From NCBI GenBank assembly GCA_965228005.1, contig CBDDGV010000003.1, forward strand, positions 1,116,001 to 1,180,000: a stretch of 64,000 nucleotides of DNA. The letters run 5' to 3'. The stretch's first letter is position 1. Each line of letters opens with the position of its first letter. The position numbers and the translations under genes were made by a program. Positions 31,347-39,227 of the stretch are shown in pieces. The stretch comes from JBCCXZ01 sp965228005. GTDB taxonomy: Bacteria; Planctomycetota; Planctomycetia; Pirellulales; Lacipirellulaceae. Under the pieces are notes generated by a model. It saw nothing but the letters and a program-made list of their open reading frames with translations, made no database searches and was not told where the DNA came from.

Positions 31347-32294
31347 CTAGTCCCAGTCCTCGGAGTCGGTGTAGGCCCCGTACGGGCTGGCGCGCCCCAG
31401 GCGGTCGAAGTAGGAGTAGACGGTCTTCGAGACTTCTTTCATCGCCTTGTAGAACCCGCTGCCGACGCCGTACTTGCCCATCGCGATGACGATGTAGGGC
31501 CGGTGCTCGAGCTCAACGATGGCCCACTCGGTTTCCACGCCGGGGATCTCGCCGGGCTTGAACGCCACCGAGACGCCCGCGGGCAATGCAGACCTGATCG
31601 CCCCGCCGTGGGTCTTCCGCATCACAGCGAGCACTTGGTCGGAGACGCCCCGGTTGACGAACTCCCCCAGGTGCAACGTCCGCATCAACCGGGCAGCCTC
31701 GGCGGGCGTGGAGAGGTTCTCGTCCCCGCGTGCGCTCGCCTCGGTGTCGATCATCAGCCGGCGCACCCGCGTCTTCTGCAGACCGATCCCGTCGAGCGTG
31801 GCGTTGATGTTCTCCATGCCGACCTTGTTGATCAGCAAGTTGGTCGCGGTGTTGTCGCTCAGCACGATCATGTACGCGCCCAGGTCGGTCAGGCTCATCG
31901 TGGTCGAGCCGTCGCCGACATGGTTGAGGATGCCCCCGGGGACCTGATCGGCCGTCCGCACCGCAACCGATTCGGCCAGGTCGAGCCGCCCCTCGTGGGC
32001 CTGCTTGTAGAGCTCCATCAGCACCGGCACCTTGATCGCGCTGGCCTGAGGGAACTCCAGCGACGCGTTCACCGCGAAGCGCTCGTCGCCCGAAAGGTCC
32101 TCGACAACAACGCCGAAAACACCCTCGACATCAGTGCAGATTTGTTGGATGCGTGCGGCGGTCTTCCGTCGTAGCTCAGCCAAGGCTTCTTCCTCCGCGT
32201 GAACGTGCGGCAGAAAACCGCCGAGGGCAAACAAGGGAACGGTGAGGCATAGCAAACAGAAAGGTCGCTTGAGGAAGGAGAGGGTGGAGTGCAT
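31347..32294 (-). CDS. Secreted class A beta-lactamase-like serine hydrolase
   Basis: 315 residues from ATG 32294 (MHSTLSFLKRPFCLLCLTVP), a clear signal peptide; an upstream ATG at 32366 adds a proline-rich leader and is less likely. The penicillin-recognising fold is shown by S-x-x-K in PQASAIKVPVLMELY, S-D-N in IVLSDNTATNLLI, and FKPGEIPGVETEWAIVE where class A enzymes have K-T-G. The class A Glu166 motif is not obvious, so it may act as a D,D-peptidase or other hydrolase rather than on antibiotics. It lies next to an M14 peptidase gene on the same strand. Confidence 0.82.
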   Translation of the reverse strand: MHSTLSFLKRPFCLLCLTVPLFALGGFLPHVHAEEEALAELRRKTAARIQQICTDVEGVFGVVVEDLSGDERFAVNASLEFPQASAIKVPVLMELYKQAHEGRLDLAESVAVRTADQVPGGILNHVGDGSTTMSLTDLGAYMIVLSDNTATNLLINKVGMENINATLDGIGLQKTRVRRLMIDTEASARGDENLSTPAEAARLMRTLHLGEFVNRGVSDQVLAVMRKTHGGAIRSALPAGVSVAFKPGEIPGVETEWAIVELEHRPYIVIAMGKYGVGSGFYKAMKEVSKTVYSYFDRLGRASPYGAYTDSEDWD

Positions 32295-32334
32295 CGACGC
32301 AACACAGAGGGGTGATGGCGGCGGGGGTCGCCGG

Positions 32335-33069
32335 TCAGTCCCCATCATACCTGAGCGCGGCCACAAGTGCTCCTCCGTAGGTTTCCCACAGTTGGTCCTC
32401 GTCCATCCCCGCGTCTTTCGGCAGCTCGAAGGTGATGATCGGCTTGCCGAGCGTCACGCCCACGAACGAGCCGAGCGAGCCCGGGCGGCTGCCGAGCTTG
32501 TTGACCGGCAGCGGGCATTCGGCGGCCATCGCTTCGGCGAGCCCCTCTGCCGGCCCGTCGTAGTCCACGCAGACAAGCGGCTGGTGGATGCTCACCACGC
32601 GGTTGGGGAAGAAGTGGGCAACGAGCTTCATCAGCACGCGGGACTCGGGCTCGGAGAGCGGCGTCTCGCCGTGCGGCTTCGCCTGGTCGCCCGACCAGTT
32701 GCCGGCGGGGAAGTTGCGGTTGAGGTCCACGCCCCGGCTGTTGTGGCGGACGTCTGCCGCCATGCCGTCGGGGTTGGCGACCGGCACAATGACGACTTGC
32801 CGGCCCTCCAATTCAGCGGGGTTCGCTTCGAGCCACTCCACAAACTTGGCAACCAGCGGGGTGCCGGACGCCTCGTTGCCGTGGATCGTGGCGATCAGGA
32901 GGAACACGTCGTCCCCTTCGCCGTAAACGCGGCAGTGGATCGGGCGGCCTTCGACCGTCTGGCCCACGACGGCCGGCGTCCCGTCGTGCTTCGGGATCTG
33001 CTGCGCCGCTGTCGGTGTTGTCAGCAACCCGCAGAGTAGTGCAAGAAGAAAGAGGTAACGCTTCAGCAT
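32335..33069 (-). CDS. Secreted M14-family zinc carboxypeptidase
   Basis: 244 residues with a signal peptide (MLKRYLFLLALLCGLLTTPT). The zinc ligands are seen in ATIHGNEASGTPL (H-x-x-E) and SIHQPLVCVDYDG (third His); the catalytic Glu lies in PIITFELPKD. NSRGVDLNRNFPAGNW is the usual arginine/asparagine substrate-binding motif. The size and the short domain resemble the peptidoglycan-peptide-cleaving branch (MpaA/murein tripeptide amidase-like), so it may trim cell-wall peptides. It lies 40 bases upstream of the serine-hydrolase gene; a cell-wall unit is plausible. Confidence 0.88.
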   Translation of the reverse strand: MLKRYLFLLALLCGLLTTPTAAQQIPKHDGTPAVVGQTVEGRPIHCRVYGEGDDVFLLIATIHGNEASGTPLVAKFVEWLEANPAELEGRQVVIVPVANPDGMAADVRHNSRGVDLNRNFPAGNWSGDQAKPHGETPLSEPESRVLMKLVAHFFPNRVVSIHQPLVCVDYDGPAEGLAEAMAAECPLPVNKLGSRPGSLGSFVGVTLGKPIITFELPKDAGMDEDQLWETYGGALVAALRYDGD

Positions 33070-33133
33070 GTTTCACCTAATCGGTAGACAGTGGAGCCGC
33101 AAAGAGGTCAGTCGTTGACCAGCACGAGTTGAC

Positions 33134-33496
33134 TTAGACAGAGTGCTCTTGCAGGTCTTCCAAGTCTACAAACTCGAGGGACGCCACGTGGGTGGCTTCA
33201 AGCACGACCTTCGGGGCCTTGCCGGCTTCGAGCGCCTCCTTCCACCGCTGCACGCAGAGGCACCACCGGTCGCCCTCGCGGAGGCCGTCGAACTGATACA
33301 TGGGATTGGGAGTCGACAAGTCGTTGCCGCGAGACTTGGAGAAGGCGAGAAACTCGTCGGTCATCACCGCGCAGACCAGGTGCAGGCCGAGGTCGTCGCG
33401 ACCCGTGTTGCAGCAGCCGTCTCGGAAGAATCCGGTCAGCGGTTGGGTGGAGCAGGTTGCCAGTTCTGTGCCGAGGACGTTCTTTGCTGTGGGCAT
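33134..33496 (-). CDS. DUF2237 family protein
   Basis: 120 residues from ATG 33496 (MPTAKNVLGTELATCSTQPL). The blocks TGFFRDGCCNTGRDDLGLHL, VCAVMTDEFLAFSKSRGNDL, NPMYQFDGLREGDRWCLCVQRWKEAL are highly typical of the DUF2237 family, small cytoplasmic proteins with conserved Cys and Trp residues and no known function. Upstream frame extension to 33727 is antisense to the VOC gene's frame and has no family match. It follows the VOC gene by 46 bases on the same strand. Confidence 0.9.
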   Translation of the reverse strand: MPTAKNVLGTELATCSTQPLTGFFRDGCCNTGRDDLGLHLVCAVMTDEFLAFSKSRGNDLSTPNPMYQFDGLREGDRWCLCVQRWKEALEAGKAPKVVLEATHVASLEFVDLEDLQEHSV

Positions 33497-33542
33497 CTGA
33501 ATGCGGTGCGGGGCAGGGGGGTGTCCAGTGGGGGCGACGACT

Positions 33543-33995
33543 TCAGGCGGCGGGGACCGAGACCATTTCGAGTTGGTTGCCGTCCGGGTCGCGGAAGTAG
33601 GCGATCCGGATGCCGGCGACGCCCGGGCCGTCTTCGTCGGTGAACGTGTGCGGCGGGGCGTTGAACTCGACGCCCTTCGCGGTGAGCTCTTCGTAGGCCG
33701 CGTCGATGTCGTCCACCTCGAACGCAATGTGCATGGCGCCGGGTTGGCTGTTGTCCGCCAGGATGCGCTGGCCGGTCTGGTGGGCGTAGTCGATCAGTTC
33801 CAGAACCGTGTTGCCGAGTTGCAGCAGCACGATGTGCAGCTCCGCGTCCGGCACGGCCACGGTCCGAGACAGCCCGGGGCTGGAGACCGTGGTGTCGAGA
33901 ATCACCTCGGCGCTGAGCAACTCGTTGTAGAACCGGAGCGAGCGTTCCATGTCGGCGACCGTAACGCCGACGTGGGCCATGTTGCGGAAGGCCAT
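33543..33995 (-). CDS. VOC-superfamily protein (glyoxalase-like)
   Basis: 150 residues. Two beta-alpha-beta-beta-beta modules: FRNMAHVGVTVADMERSLRF with TVLELIDYA, and MHIAFEVDDIDAAYEELTAK with IAYFRDPDGNQLEMV. Metal-ligand candidates are H8, E66-type Glu in LELIDY, H89-type His in AMHIAFEV and the Glu in NQLEMV, as in glyoxalase I and extradiol dioxygenases. Substrate cannot be told. It lies 2 bases after the PEP-CTERM protein's stop, so it is probably co-transcribed with it and with the DUF2237 gene. Confidence 0.85.
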   Translation of the reverse strand: MAFRNMAHVGVTVADMERSLRFYNELLSAEVILDTTVSSPGLSRTVAVPDAELHIVLLQLGNTVLELIDYAHQTGQRILADNSQPGAMHIAFEVDDIDAAYEELTAKGVEFNAPPHTFTDEDGPGVAGIRIAYFRDPDGNQLEMVSVPAA

Positions 33996-33997
33996 AG

Positions 33998-35479
33998 TCA
34001 GCGGCTCCGTTTACGGGTGATGGACAGCTTCGCCAGCACCGCCGCTGTGAGCAACAGCGTCGAGGGCTCGGGCACTGCGCTTATCGGGGAAGCGGGCGAC
34101 GAGCCTTCGCCAAACTGGGCCCGCCACAACGCCAGGTCGTCTGACCCGCCGTCCGTAGTCTGCCAACGCAGCAGGTCGCTCACGTCTACGTCTCCGCCAT
34201 CGGAGTTGTAGTCCGCGCTCAAGGCCCCGATCGCCGGGGACTGCCCGGGGCGGGCAACGTCGATGTGCAGGTGGTGCGTGTGGACGGTTGAGGAATCGCG
34301 GTACAGGGCCACGCCGGTGCCCGCCGCTGCGATCGCATCGTGGATGTCTTGGTTGGAGGTGATAATCCGCGTGACTCTTGCGGTCTCGCTGCTGTTGTTG
34401 CCCGCCGCGATAAAGGCCAAGGCGTGATCGACAACAATCTGCTCCTCGCTGCTGAGCACGCCGTTGCCGAAGTTCCAGGTGGAAACGTCCACGTGCAGGT
34501 CGATGTCGAGCCCCACACGGTGGGTGTTGTGGCAGCAATCGGAAGAGTAACCGTCTTCTGCCGTCAACGCGTTGATCAACTGAGTGCGGCCCGTGGCGGC
34601 CTTCGCGAGGGCAGATCCTTCCTCGACCAACCGGAGGGTCCAGCCGGCCGCGTGGTCTTCAAACTGCGGCGTCAGCCCCGTGCGCTGCCCGTTGGAGTCG
34701 CGGCCCGGGAGGATGTCGAAGTCGCCGATCATGCCGCCCACCGAGAACGACCCCGGGGTTTGCGGGTCGGGGTCGATCAATTGCTCCCAGGTCGGCGCGT
34801 TGGCCGCGTTCAGCCAACCGGCGGTGATCGGTCCGATGATGCCGTCCATGCTGCTCTGGCCCGTGTTGAACCCCGTCGAGAACGAGCCCTGGAAAGTGCG
34901 CACCGCCTCGTCGAATTCGGTTGTGAACACGCCGTTGGGGAAGACCGTCCCGCCGCCCTCTTGCACGAACCCGAGGTAGGCGACGCGTTGTTGCTGCTGG
35001 GCAACGAACAGCGGGTTGTTGGTCCTGCCGAGGCCTTCGAGGCTCTGCCCGACCGAGCCCGGCCCACTCCCGGTGTGACCCGGCAGCACCGCGATCTCGT
35101 AAGTCTTCGGCACGCCGTTAATCAGCAACGAGCCGGTGACCGTCCCCTGGTAGCCGCGGGCGTCCGGGTTCTGGTCGCCCCCGCGGGAGGAGTTGGCGAG
35201 CTCGTTGTTCGGGAAGAACCAGAACTTGCCGGACGAGGAGAAGCTCTCCCCGGTGAGCGTATCGCTGGTCAGCGTCGTGTGCCTCAGCGGAGACGAGAGC
35301 GAAGAAAACACCGCACCCGAGGGGACGGAACTCTTCGTGGTGAAGTCGATTTCGATCGCGTCGCCGGAGCGCCCGGCGAAATAGAAGTCGGCTCCGGAGG
35401 CAACCGCCGGGAGACCCAGCACCGCCGCTAGCAAGCCGACCACCCAACTCTTGGAATGCGAAACCACGGAAATCCTCAT
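33998..35479 (-). CDS. PEP-CTERM protein with peptidoglycan-binding and LAS-peptidase-like domains
   Basis: 493 residues from ATG 35479 (MRISVVSHSKSWVVGLLAAV), with GAGG about 9 bases upstream. A signal peptide is followed by a beta-rich region, then a PG-binding-1-like helical unit (LFVAQQQQRVAYLGF, EFDEAVRTFQGSF, GIIGPITAGWLNA). The C-terminal half has THRVGLDIDLHVDVSTW and later STVHTHHLHIDVARPG, which is the HxxGxDxD...HxH pattern of LAS peptidases such as MepA or VanY, suggesting a zinc murein peptidase. A dockerin-like stretch (DYNSDGGDVDVSDLLRWQ) precedes the sorting tail VPEPSTLLLTAAVLAKLSIT RKRSR. So it is exported, sorted by an exosortase and likely acts on the cell wall. Confidence 0.85.
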   Translation of the reverse strand: MRISVVSHSKSWVVGLLAAVLGLPAVASGADFYFAGRSGDAIEIDFTTKSSVPSGAVFSSLSSPLRHTTLTSDTLTGESFSSSGKFWFFPNNELANSSRGGDQNPDARGYQGTVTGSLLINGVPKTYEIAVLPGHTGSGPGSVGQSLEGLGRTNNPLFVAQQQQRVAYLGFVQEGGGTVFPNGVFTTEFDEAVRTFQGSFSTGFNTGQSSMDGIIGPITAGWLNAANAPTWEQLIDPDPQTPGSFSVGGMIGDFDILPGRDSNGQRTGLTPQFEDHAAGWTLRLVEEGSALAKAATGRTQLINALTAEDGYSSDCCHNTHRVGLDIDLHVDVSTWNFGNGVLSSEEQIVVDHALAFIAAGNNSSETARVTRIITSNQDIHDAIAAAGTGVALYRDSSTVHTHHLHIDVARPGQSPAIGALSADYNSDGGDVDVSDLLRWQTTDGGSDDLALWRAQFGEGSSPASPISAVPEPSTLLLTAAVLAKLSITRKRSR

Positions 35480-35673
35480 GTCAATTTGCCTCTGCACACA
35501 GCTTTGCCCGAGGAGTTGAACACTCCTTTTGGGGCTTGTTCCGTTCCTCAGTCTAATGCACGAGGAAGCCGCCTGACTAGCAGAATGACCGCCGCGAACC
35601 TCTATCAGGAGTTCCGCCTCATTAGGACGCCGCACGATCCAGCGACGAAGCCCAAATCGCCAAGACCCAACCC

Positions 35674-36192
35674 GTGGTTATCCGCCTCCAGAAAGCGACC
35701 CTCCGACCGCTCGCGCCTGAGGACGCCGAGTCGCTGGCCGAGTACGCAAACAACCCTCGGATCGCCGCGAATCTACGGGACAGGTTCCCGCATCCCTACG
35801 GGCTTGCCGACGCCGAAGCGTTCATTGCTCGTGTCGGGAAAGCCGACCCGCACACCGGCTACGGCATCGAAGTGGACGGCCGAGCCGTAGGCATCATCGG
35901 CTATGAGCTGGGGGACGACATCGAGCGGCTCTCGGCGGAGCTCGGCTACTGGATCGGCGAGCCGTATTGGGGCCGCGGGATCATGAGCGAGGTCATCCCG
36001 GCAGTGGTCGAAGACGCCTTCGAGCGGCTCGGGCTCTGCCGGGTCCAAGCTCTGGTGTACGAGTACAACCCGGCTTCGGCCCGGGTGTTGGAGAAGTCCG
36101 GCTTCTACCACGAGGCCACACTCCGTCAAAGCGCTATCAAGAACGGTAAGGTCATCGACCGCTGGCTCTACGTGCGCCTGAGAAACCAATAG
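35674..36192 (+). CDS. GNAT-family N-acetyltransferase
   Basis: 172 residues from GTG 35674 (MVIRLQKATLRPLAPEDAES). It has the RimJ/RimL-like pattern: RPLAPEDAESLAEYANNPRI, ELGYWIGEPYWGRGIMSEVI (acetyl-CoA loop), YEYNPASARVLEKSGFYHEA (acetyl-CoA motif B) and RWLYVRLR at the C-terminus. The substrate is probably a small amine or protein N-terminus. It converges with gdhA (19-base gap). No clear Shine-Dalgarno, as for several genes here. Confidence 0.92.
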   Translation: MVIRLQKATLRPLAPEDAESLAEYANNPRIAANLRDRFPHPYGLADAEAFIARVGKADPHTGYGIEVDGRAVGIIGYELGDDIERLSAELGYWIGEPYWGRGIMSEVIPAVVEDAFERLGLCRVQALVYEYNPASARVLEKSGFYHEATLRQSAIKNGKVIDRWLYVRLRNQ

Positions 36193-36211
36193 TAGTCGGT
36201 GACTGGGACCC

Positions 36212-37447
36212 TCAAGCGACGCCGGTTAGTGTAACCGCCCGGGCCACCCGTTCGATTCCCAACGCGAACGCGGCCGTGCGGAGGTCGGTCTGCTGCTCGT
36301 TGCAGGTCTCCCAGACCTTCTCGAAGGCGGACGAGAGCACGCGGTCTAACTCCTGCCGCACGCGGTTGAGGTCCCAGTCGTAGTACTGCCGGTTCTGGGC
36401 CCACTCGAAGTAGCTGACCGTTACGCCGCCGGCGTTCGCCAGGATGTCCGGCAGGATCACCGTGCCGCGGTCCGCCAGGACGCGGTCCGCGGCGGGGTCG
36501 ATCGGCGCGTTCGCGGCTTCGATGATCACGGGCGCCTTGATGCGCTCGACGTTGTCTTCGGTAATGACGCCGCCGAGCGCCGCCGGGATGAGCACCTCCA
36601 CGTCGAGCTCGAGCAGCTCATCGTTACTGATCGCATCGCCGCCCTTGAAGCCCTCCAAGGAGCGGTTGTGCCGGTTCGAATAGCGGATCGCGTCCAGCAC
36701 GTTGATCCCGTCCTCACGGTAGAAGGCGCCGTACCGGTCGCTGATGGCCACTACGGGCATCTCCGCTTCGGAGAGGAACTTGGCGGCGTGCGAGCCGACA
36801 TTCCCAAAGCCCTGGATCGCCACGCGCGAATCGGTCGCCCGCCTCCCCAGGCGGCACAGCGACTTGAACGTGAGGATGCCGACTCCGCGGCCTGTGGCCT
36901 CCTCGCGGCCGGGGATGCCGTAGTGCTCCACCGGCTTGCCCGTGACCACGCCGGGGCTGAAGCCGTGGTACTTGTTGTGTTGGTGCATGATCCAGGCCAT
37001 CACGCGCGAGTCCGTGCCCATGTCGGGCGCTGGGATGTCGGTGTCGGGCCCGATGGCGATGTGGATCTCGTCGACAAACTTCCGCGTCACACGCTCTAGC
37101 TCCTCGGGAGTTAAGCTCCGCGAGTCGACCGCGATGCCGCCCTTGGCCCCGCCGTACGGGATGTTCACCACGGCCGTCTTCCACGTCATCAGCGACGCGA
37201 GGCCGCGGACCTCGTCGAGGTCCACCTCGTGGTGGAACCGCAGGCCGCCCTTCATCGGGCCGCGGGCGTTGTTGTGCTGCACGCGGTAGCCCAGCAGCGT
37301 CTGCAGCTCGCCGTTCTCCATCCGCACCGGCACCTGGACCTGCACTTCCCGCTTGGAGGTGAGCAGCAGCGTCCGCATGCTTTCGTCGAGTTCGAGCTGA
37401 TCCGCCGCTCGGTTAAAGTAGTGCTGAACCGCCTGGGAGGATTTCAT
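36212..37447 (-). CDS. gdhA: Glutamate dehydrogenase (Glu/Leu/Phe/Val family)
   Basis: 411 residues, full length for hexameric bacterial/archaeal-type enzymes. NARGPMKGGLRFHHEVDLDE contains the substrate-binding lysine, VNIPYGGAKGGIAVD the catalytic Lys segment, PAPDMGTDSRVMAWI the catalytic Asp, and VAIQGFGNVGSHAAKFL the dinucleotide fold. It reversibly deaminates glutamate to 2-oxoglutarate and ammonia. Cofactor choice between NAD and NADP cannot be settled: the acid in VVAISDRYGAFY suggests NAD. It stands alone and diverges from the membrane protein gene at 37570. Confidence 0.95.
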   Translation of the reverse strand: MKSSQAVQHYFNRAADQLELDESMRTLLLTSKREVQVQVPVRMENGELQTLLGYRVQHNNARGPMKGGLRFHHEVDLDEVRGLASLMTWKTAVVNIPYGGAKGGIAVDSRSLTPEELERVTRKFVDEIHIAIGPDTDIPAPDMGTDSRVMAWIMHQHNKYHGFSPGVVTGKPVEHYGIPGREEATGRGVGILTFKSLCRLGRRATDSRVAIQGFGNVGSHAAKFLSEAEMPVVAISDRYGAFYREDGINVLDAIRYSNRHNRSLEGFKGGDAISNDELLELDVEVLIPAALGGVITEDNVERIKAPVIIEAANAPIDPAADRVLADRGTVILPDILANAGGVTVSYFEWAQNRQYYDWDLNRVRQELDRVLSSAFEKVWETCNEQQTDLRTAAFALGIERVARAVTLTGVA

Positions 37448-37569
37448 CGGAGGACCGTTGGCTCGGAGAACAGTTGCCGCGGCGCCTGTCAGAAGGCCGC
37501 CGAACCGCGGATAATACGTCTTGTGAACCGAGGCTACAACTCAGCAATCACGCGCGAGGAACACCCGGC

Positions 37570-39147
37570 ATGCCCGGAGATGAGATCCGTATCCAGGTTG
37601 AGCCGAAGCGACGTCGCGGGGCGCAGCCGAACAAGAAAGGAACGCGATTGTGGATGGCCATCACTGCTGGCCTTGCTGTGGCTGCGGTTGGGCTGGTCGT
37701 AGTGTGGACACTCTGGCCTACCAGCGACAAAAGCGAAGACCCACCGTTAGCGGAAGGAGGCAACCCCGCGTCCATCGCCAACAACTCCCCAGCCGCTCCG
37801 CCCCAAGAGGTTGAAGAGCCAAGCCTCGTCGCTGACGACGGCCGCACACTATGGGCTTCGCCGACGGCTGGCGGGACGATCGATCTGGCATACACCCCGC
37901 CGGGGGCGCGGCTCTTCGTGCACCTCCGACCGGCGGTAATCACCGGGCACGCCGAAGGCGAGAAGCTGCTCGCCGCGTTGGGCCCCTGGGGTCAGGCGGC
38001 CGTCGGGAAGTTGGAGGAGGTCCTCGGCCCCGATTGGCGGACGCTCGATCGGCTCTTGATCACGGTGACTTCGGGGATCGATGGACGGCTGCGGTACGCC
38101 TTCCGAGCGGAGAGGGCAGGGGGCTGGGGTGAGAGTCTCCCCTCCAACGCCCTCCGCCTCGCCGATGATCTACTGCTCGCGGGCAATGCTGATTCCGTTG
38201 AAGAGGCGTTCCAAGCCGGCGGCGACCAGCCGATGCTGCCCCGAGAGCTCGCCGGTTTAATGGAAACGACCGACGCCGATCGGGCGATGACCATTGTCGC
38301 CCCCCCGAGGCTGTTCGACGCGAGCGCGGGTCAGCTCTTCTCCGGCGCCGGCGCCGTCCTGCCCGAGGCAACCGATTGGTTGCTCGGGGACGACGCCCGG
38401 GCGTTCGCCCTGAGTGTCGACCTGCAAGAGAACCTGTTCGTAGAGCTGCGAACCGACGTGGCGCTCAGTGCAAGGCCGCACCGCTACGCCGTGGCGCTCG
38501 AAAAAAGACTCGGCGACGCGGCCGGCGTCGTCGAGCGGAGGCTCGCCGAGAGCGAGGCACCCGCCTACAGCCGCCGGGTGCTCCTGCGTTGGCCGGCGAT
38601 GCTCCGCTTCGCCGACCGGTATGCACGTTACGGCCTCGATGGCCGCCAAGCCGTCGCCCGGTGGTACCTGCCCCCCGCCGCTGCGCACAACCTGGTCTTC
38701 GCCGCCGAGCTGTTCCTGCAACGCGACCTCATGGCCGGTGGTGAGCCCACGCTATCCGCACAAGGGTCTGCTGATTCGATCGAAGCCAAGCTCCTGCGGA
38801 ACGTGTCGCTGGTGTTCGCGCAAGAGACCTTAGAGTACTCGCTGGAACTGCTTTCCGACGACCTCGGCGTGCCGATCCGCATCCTCGGCGGCGACCTGCA
38901 GTTAGAGGGCATCACCAAGAATCAGTCCTTCGGGATCGACCTCCGCGACCAACCGGCCGGCGAGGTGCTTGTGGAGATCCTCCGTCTGGCGAACCCCGAC
39001 AAGACCGCAACAAGTCCCGTCGACCCGCGTCAGAAGCTCGTCTACGCCGTGCGGGATACGCCGGGAGAGATCGTTGTGACGACGCGGCAAGCCGCCGCCA
39101 AGCGTGGAGAAACGCTACCGGCGGTTTTCGGTGCCGATGGCCGATAG
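37570..39147 (+). CDS. Single-pass membrane protein with C-terminal STN-like region
   Basis: 525 residues from ATG 37570, with GAGGA 9 bases upstream. A short basic cytoplasmic tail (EPKRRRGAQPNKKGTR) precedes a membrane helix (LWMAITAGLAVAAVGLVVVW). The long extracytoplasmic part has a glycine-proline-rich linker and then a domain with DRLLITVTSGIDGRLRYAFR. The C-terminal 110 residues (ETLEYSLELLSDDLGVPIRI, LQLEGITKNQSFGIDLRDQP, AGEVLVEILRLANP) resemble the STN domain found at the start of secretins and TonB receptors. Followed by a gene with a similar plan, so the two probably work together. Function unknown. Confidence 0.72.
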   Translation: MPGDEIRIQVEPKRRRGAQPNKKGTRLWMAITAGLAVAAVGLVVVWTLWPTSDKSEDPPLAEGGNPASIANNSPAAPPQEVEEPSLVADDGRTLWASPTAGGTIDLAYTPPGARLFVHLRPAVITGHAEGEKLLAALGPWGQAAVGKLEEVLGPDWRTLDRLLITVTSGIDGRLRYAFRAERAGGWGESLPSNALRLADDLLLAGNADSVEEAFQAGGDQPMLPRELAGLMETTDADRAMTIVAPPRLFDASAGQLFSGAGAVLPEATDWLLGDDARAFALSVDLQENLFVELRTDVALSARPHRYAVALEKRLGDAAGVVERRLAESEAPAYSRRVLLRWPAMLRFADRYARYGLDGRQAVARWYLPPAAAHNLVFAAELFLQRDLMAGGEPTLSAQGSADSIEAKLLRNVSLVFAQETLEYSLELLSDDLGVPIRILGGDLQLEGITKNQSFGIDLRDQPAGEVLVEILRLANPDKTATSPVDPRQKLVYAVRDTPGEIVVTTRQAAAKRGETLPAVFGADGR

Positions 39148-39227
39148 TCCGCTATAATTGACCGATACGGAACACCCCCTCCGCCGCCCGCTGCCTTGGG
39201 CGCGGCCACTCTCGCCGGGACGCCCGC

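Noticed and set aside
36235..36270. GTTCGATTCC-like T-loop sequence suggesting a tRNA
   Set aside because: It lies inside the gdhA coding region and no matching acceptor, D or anticodon arms can be drawn around it.
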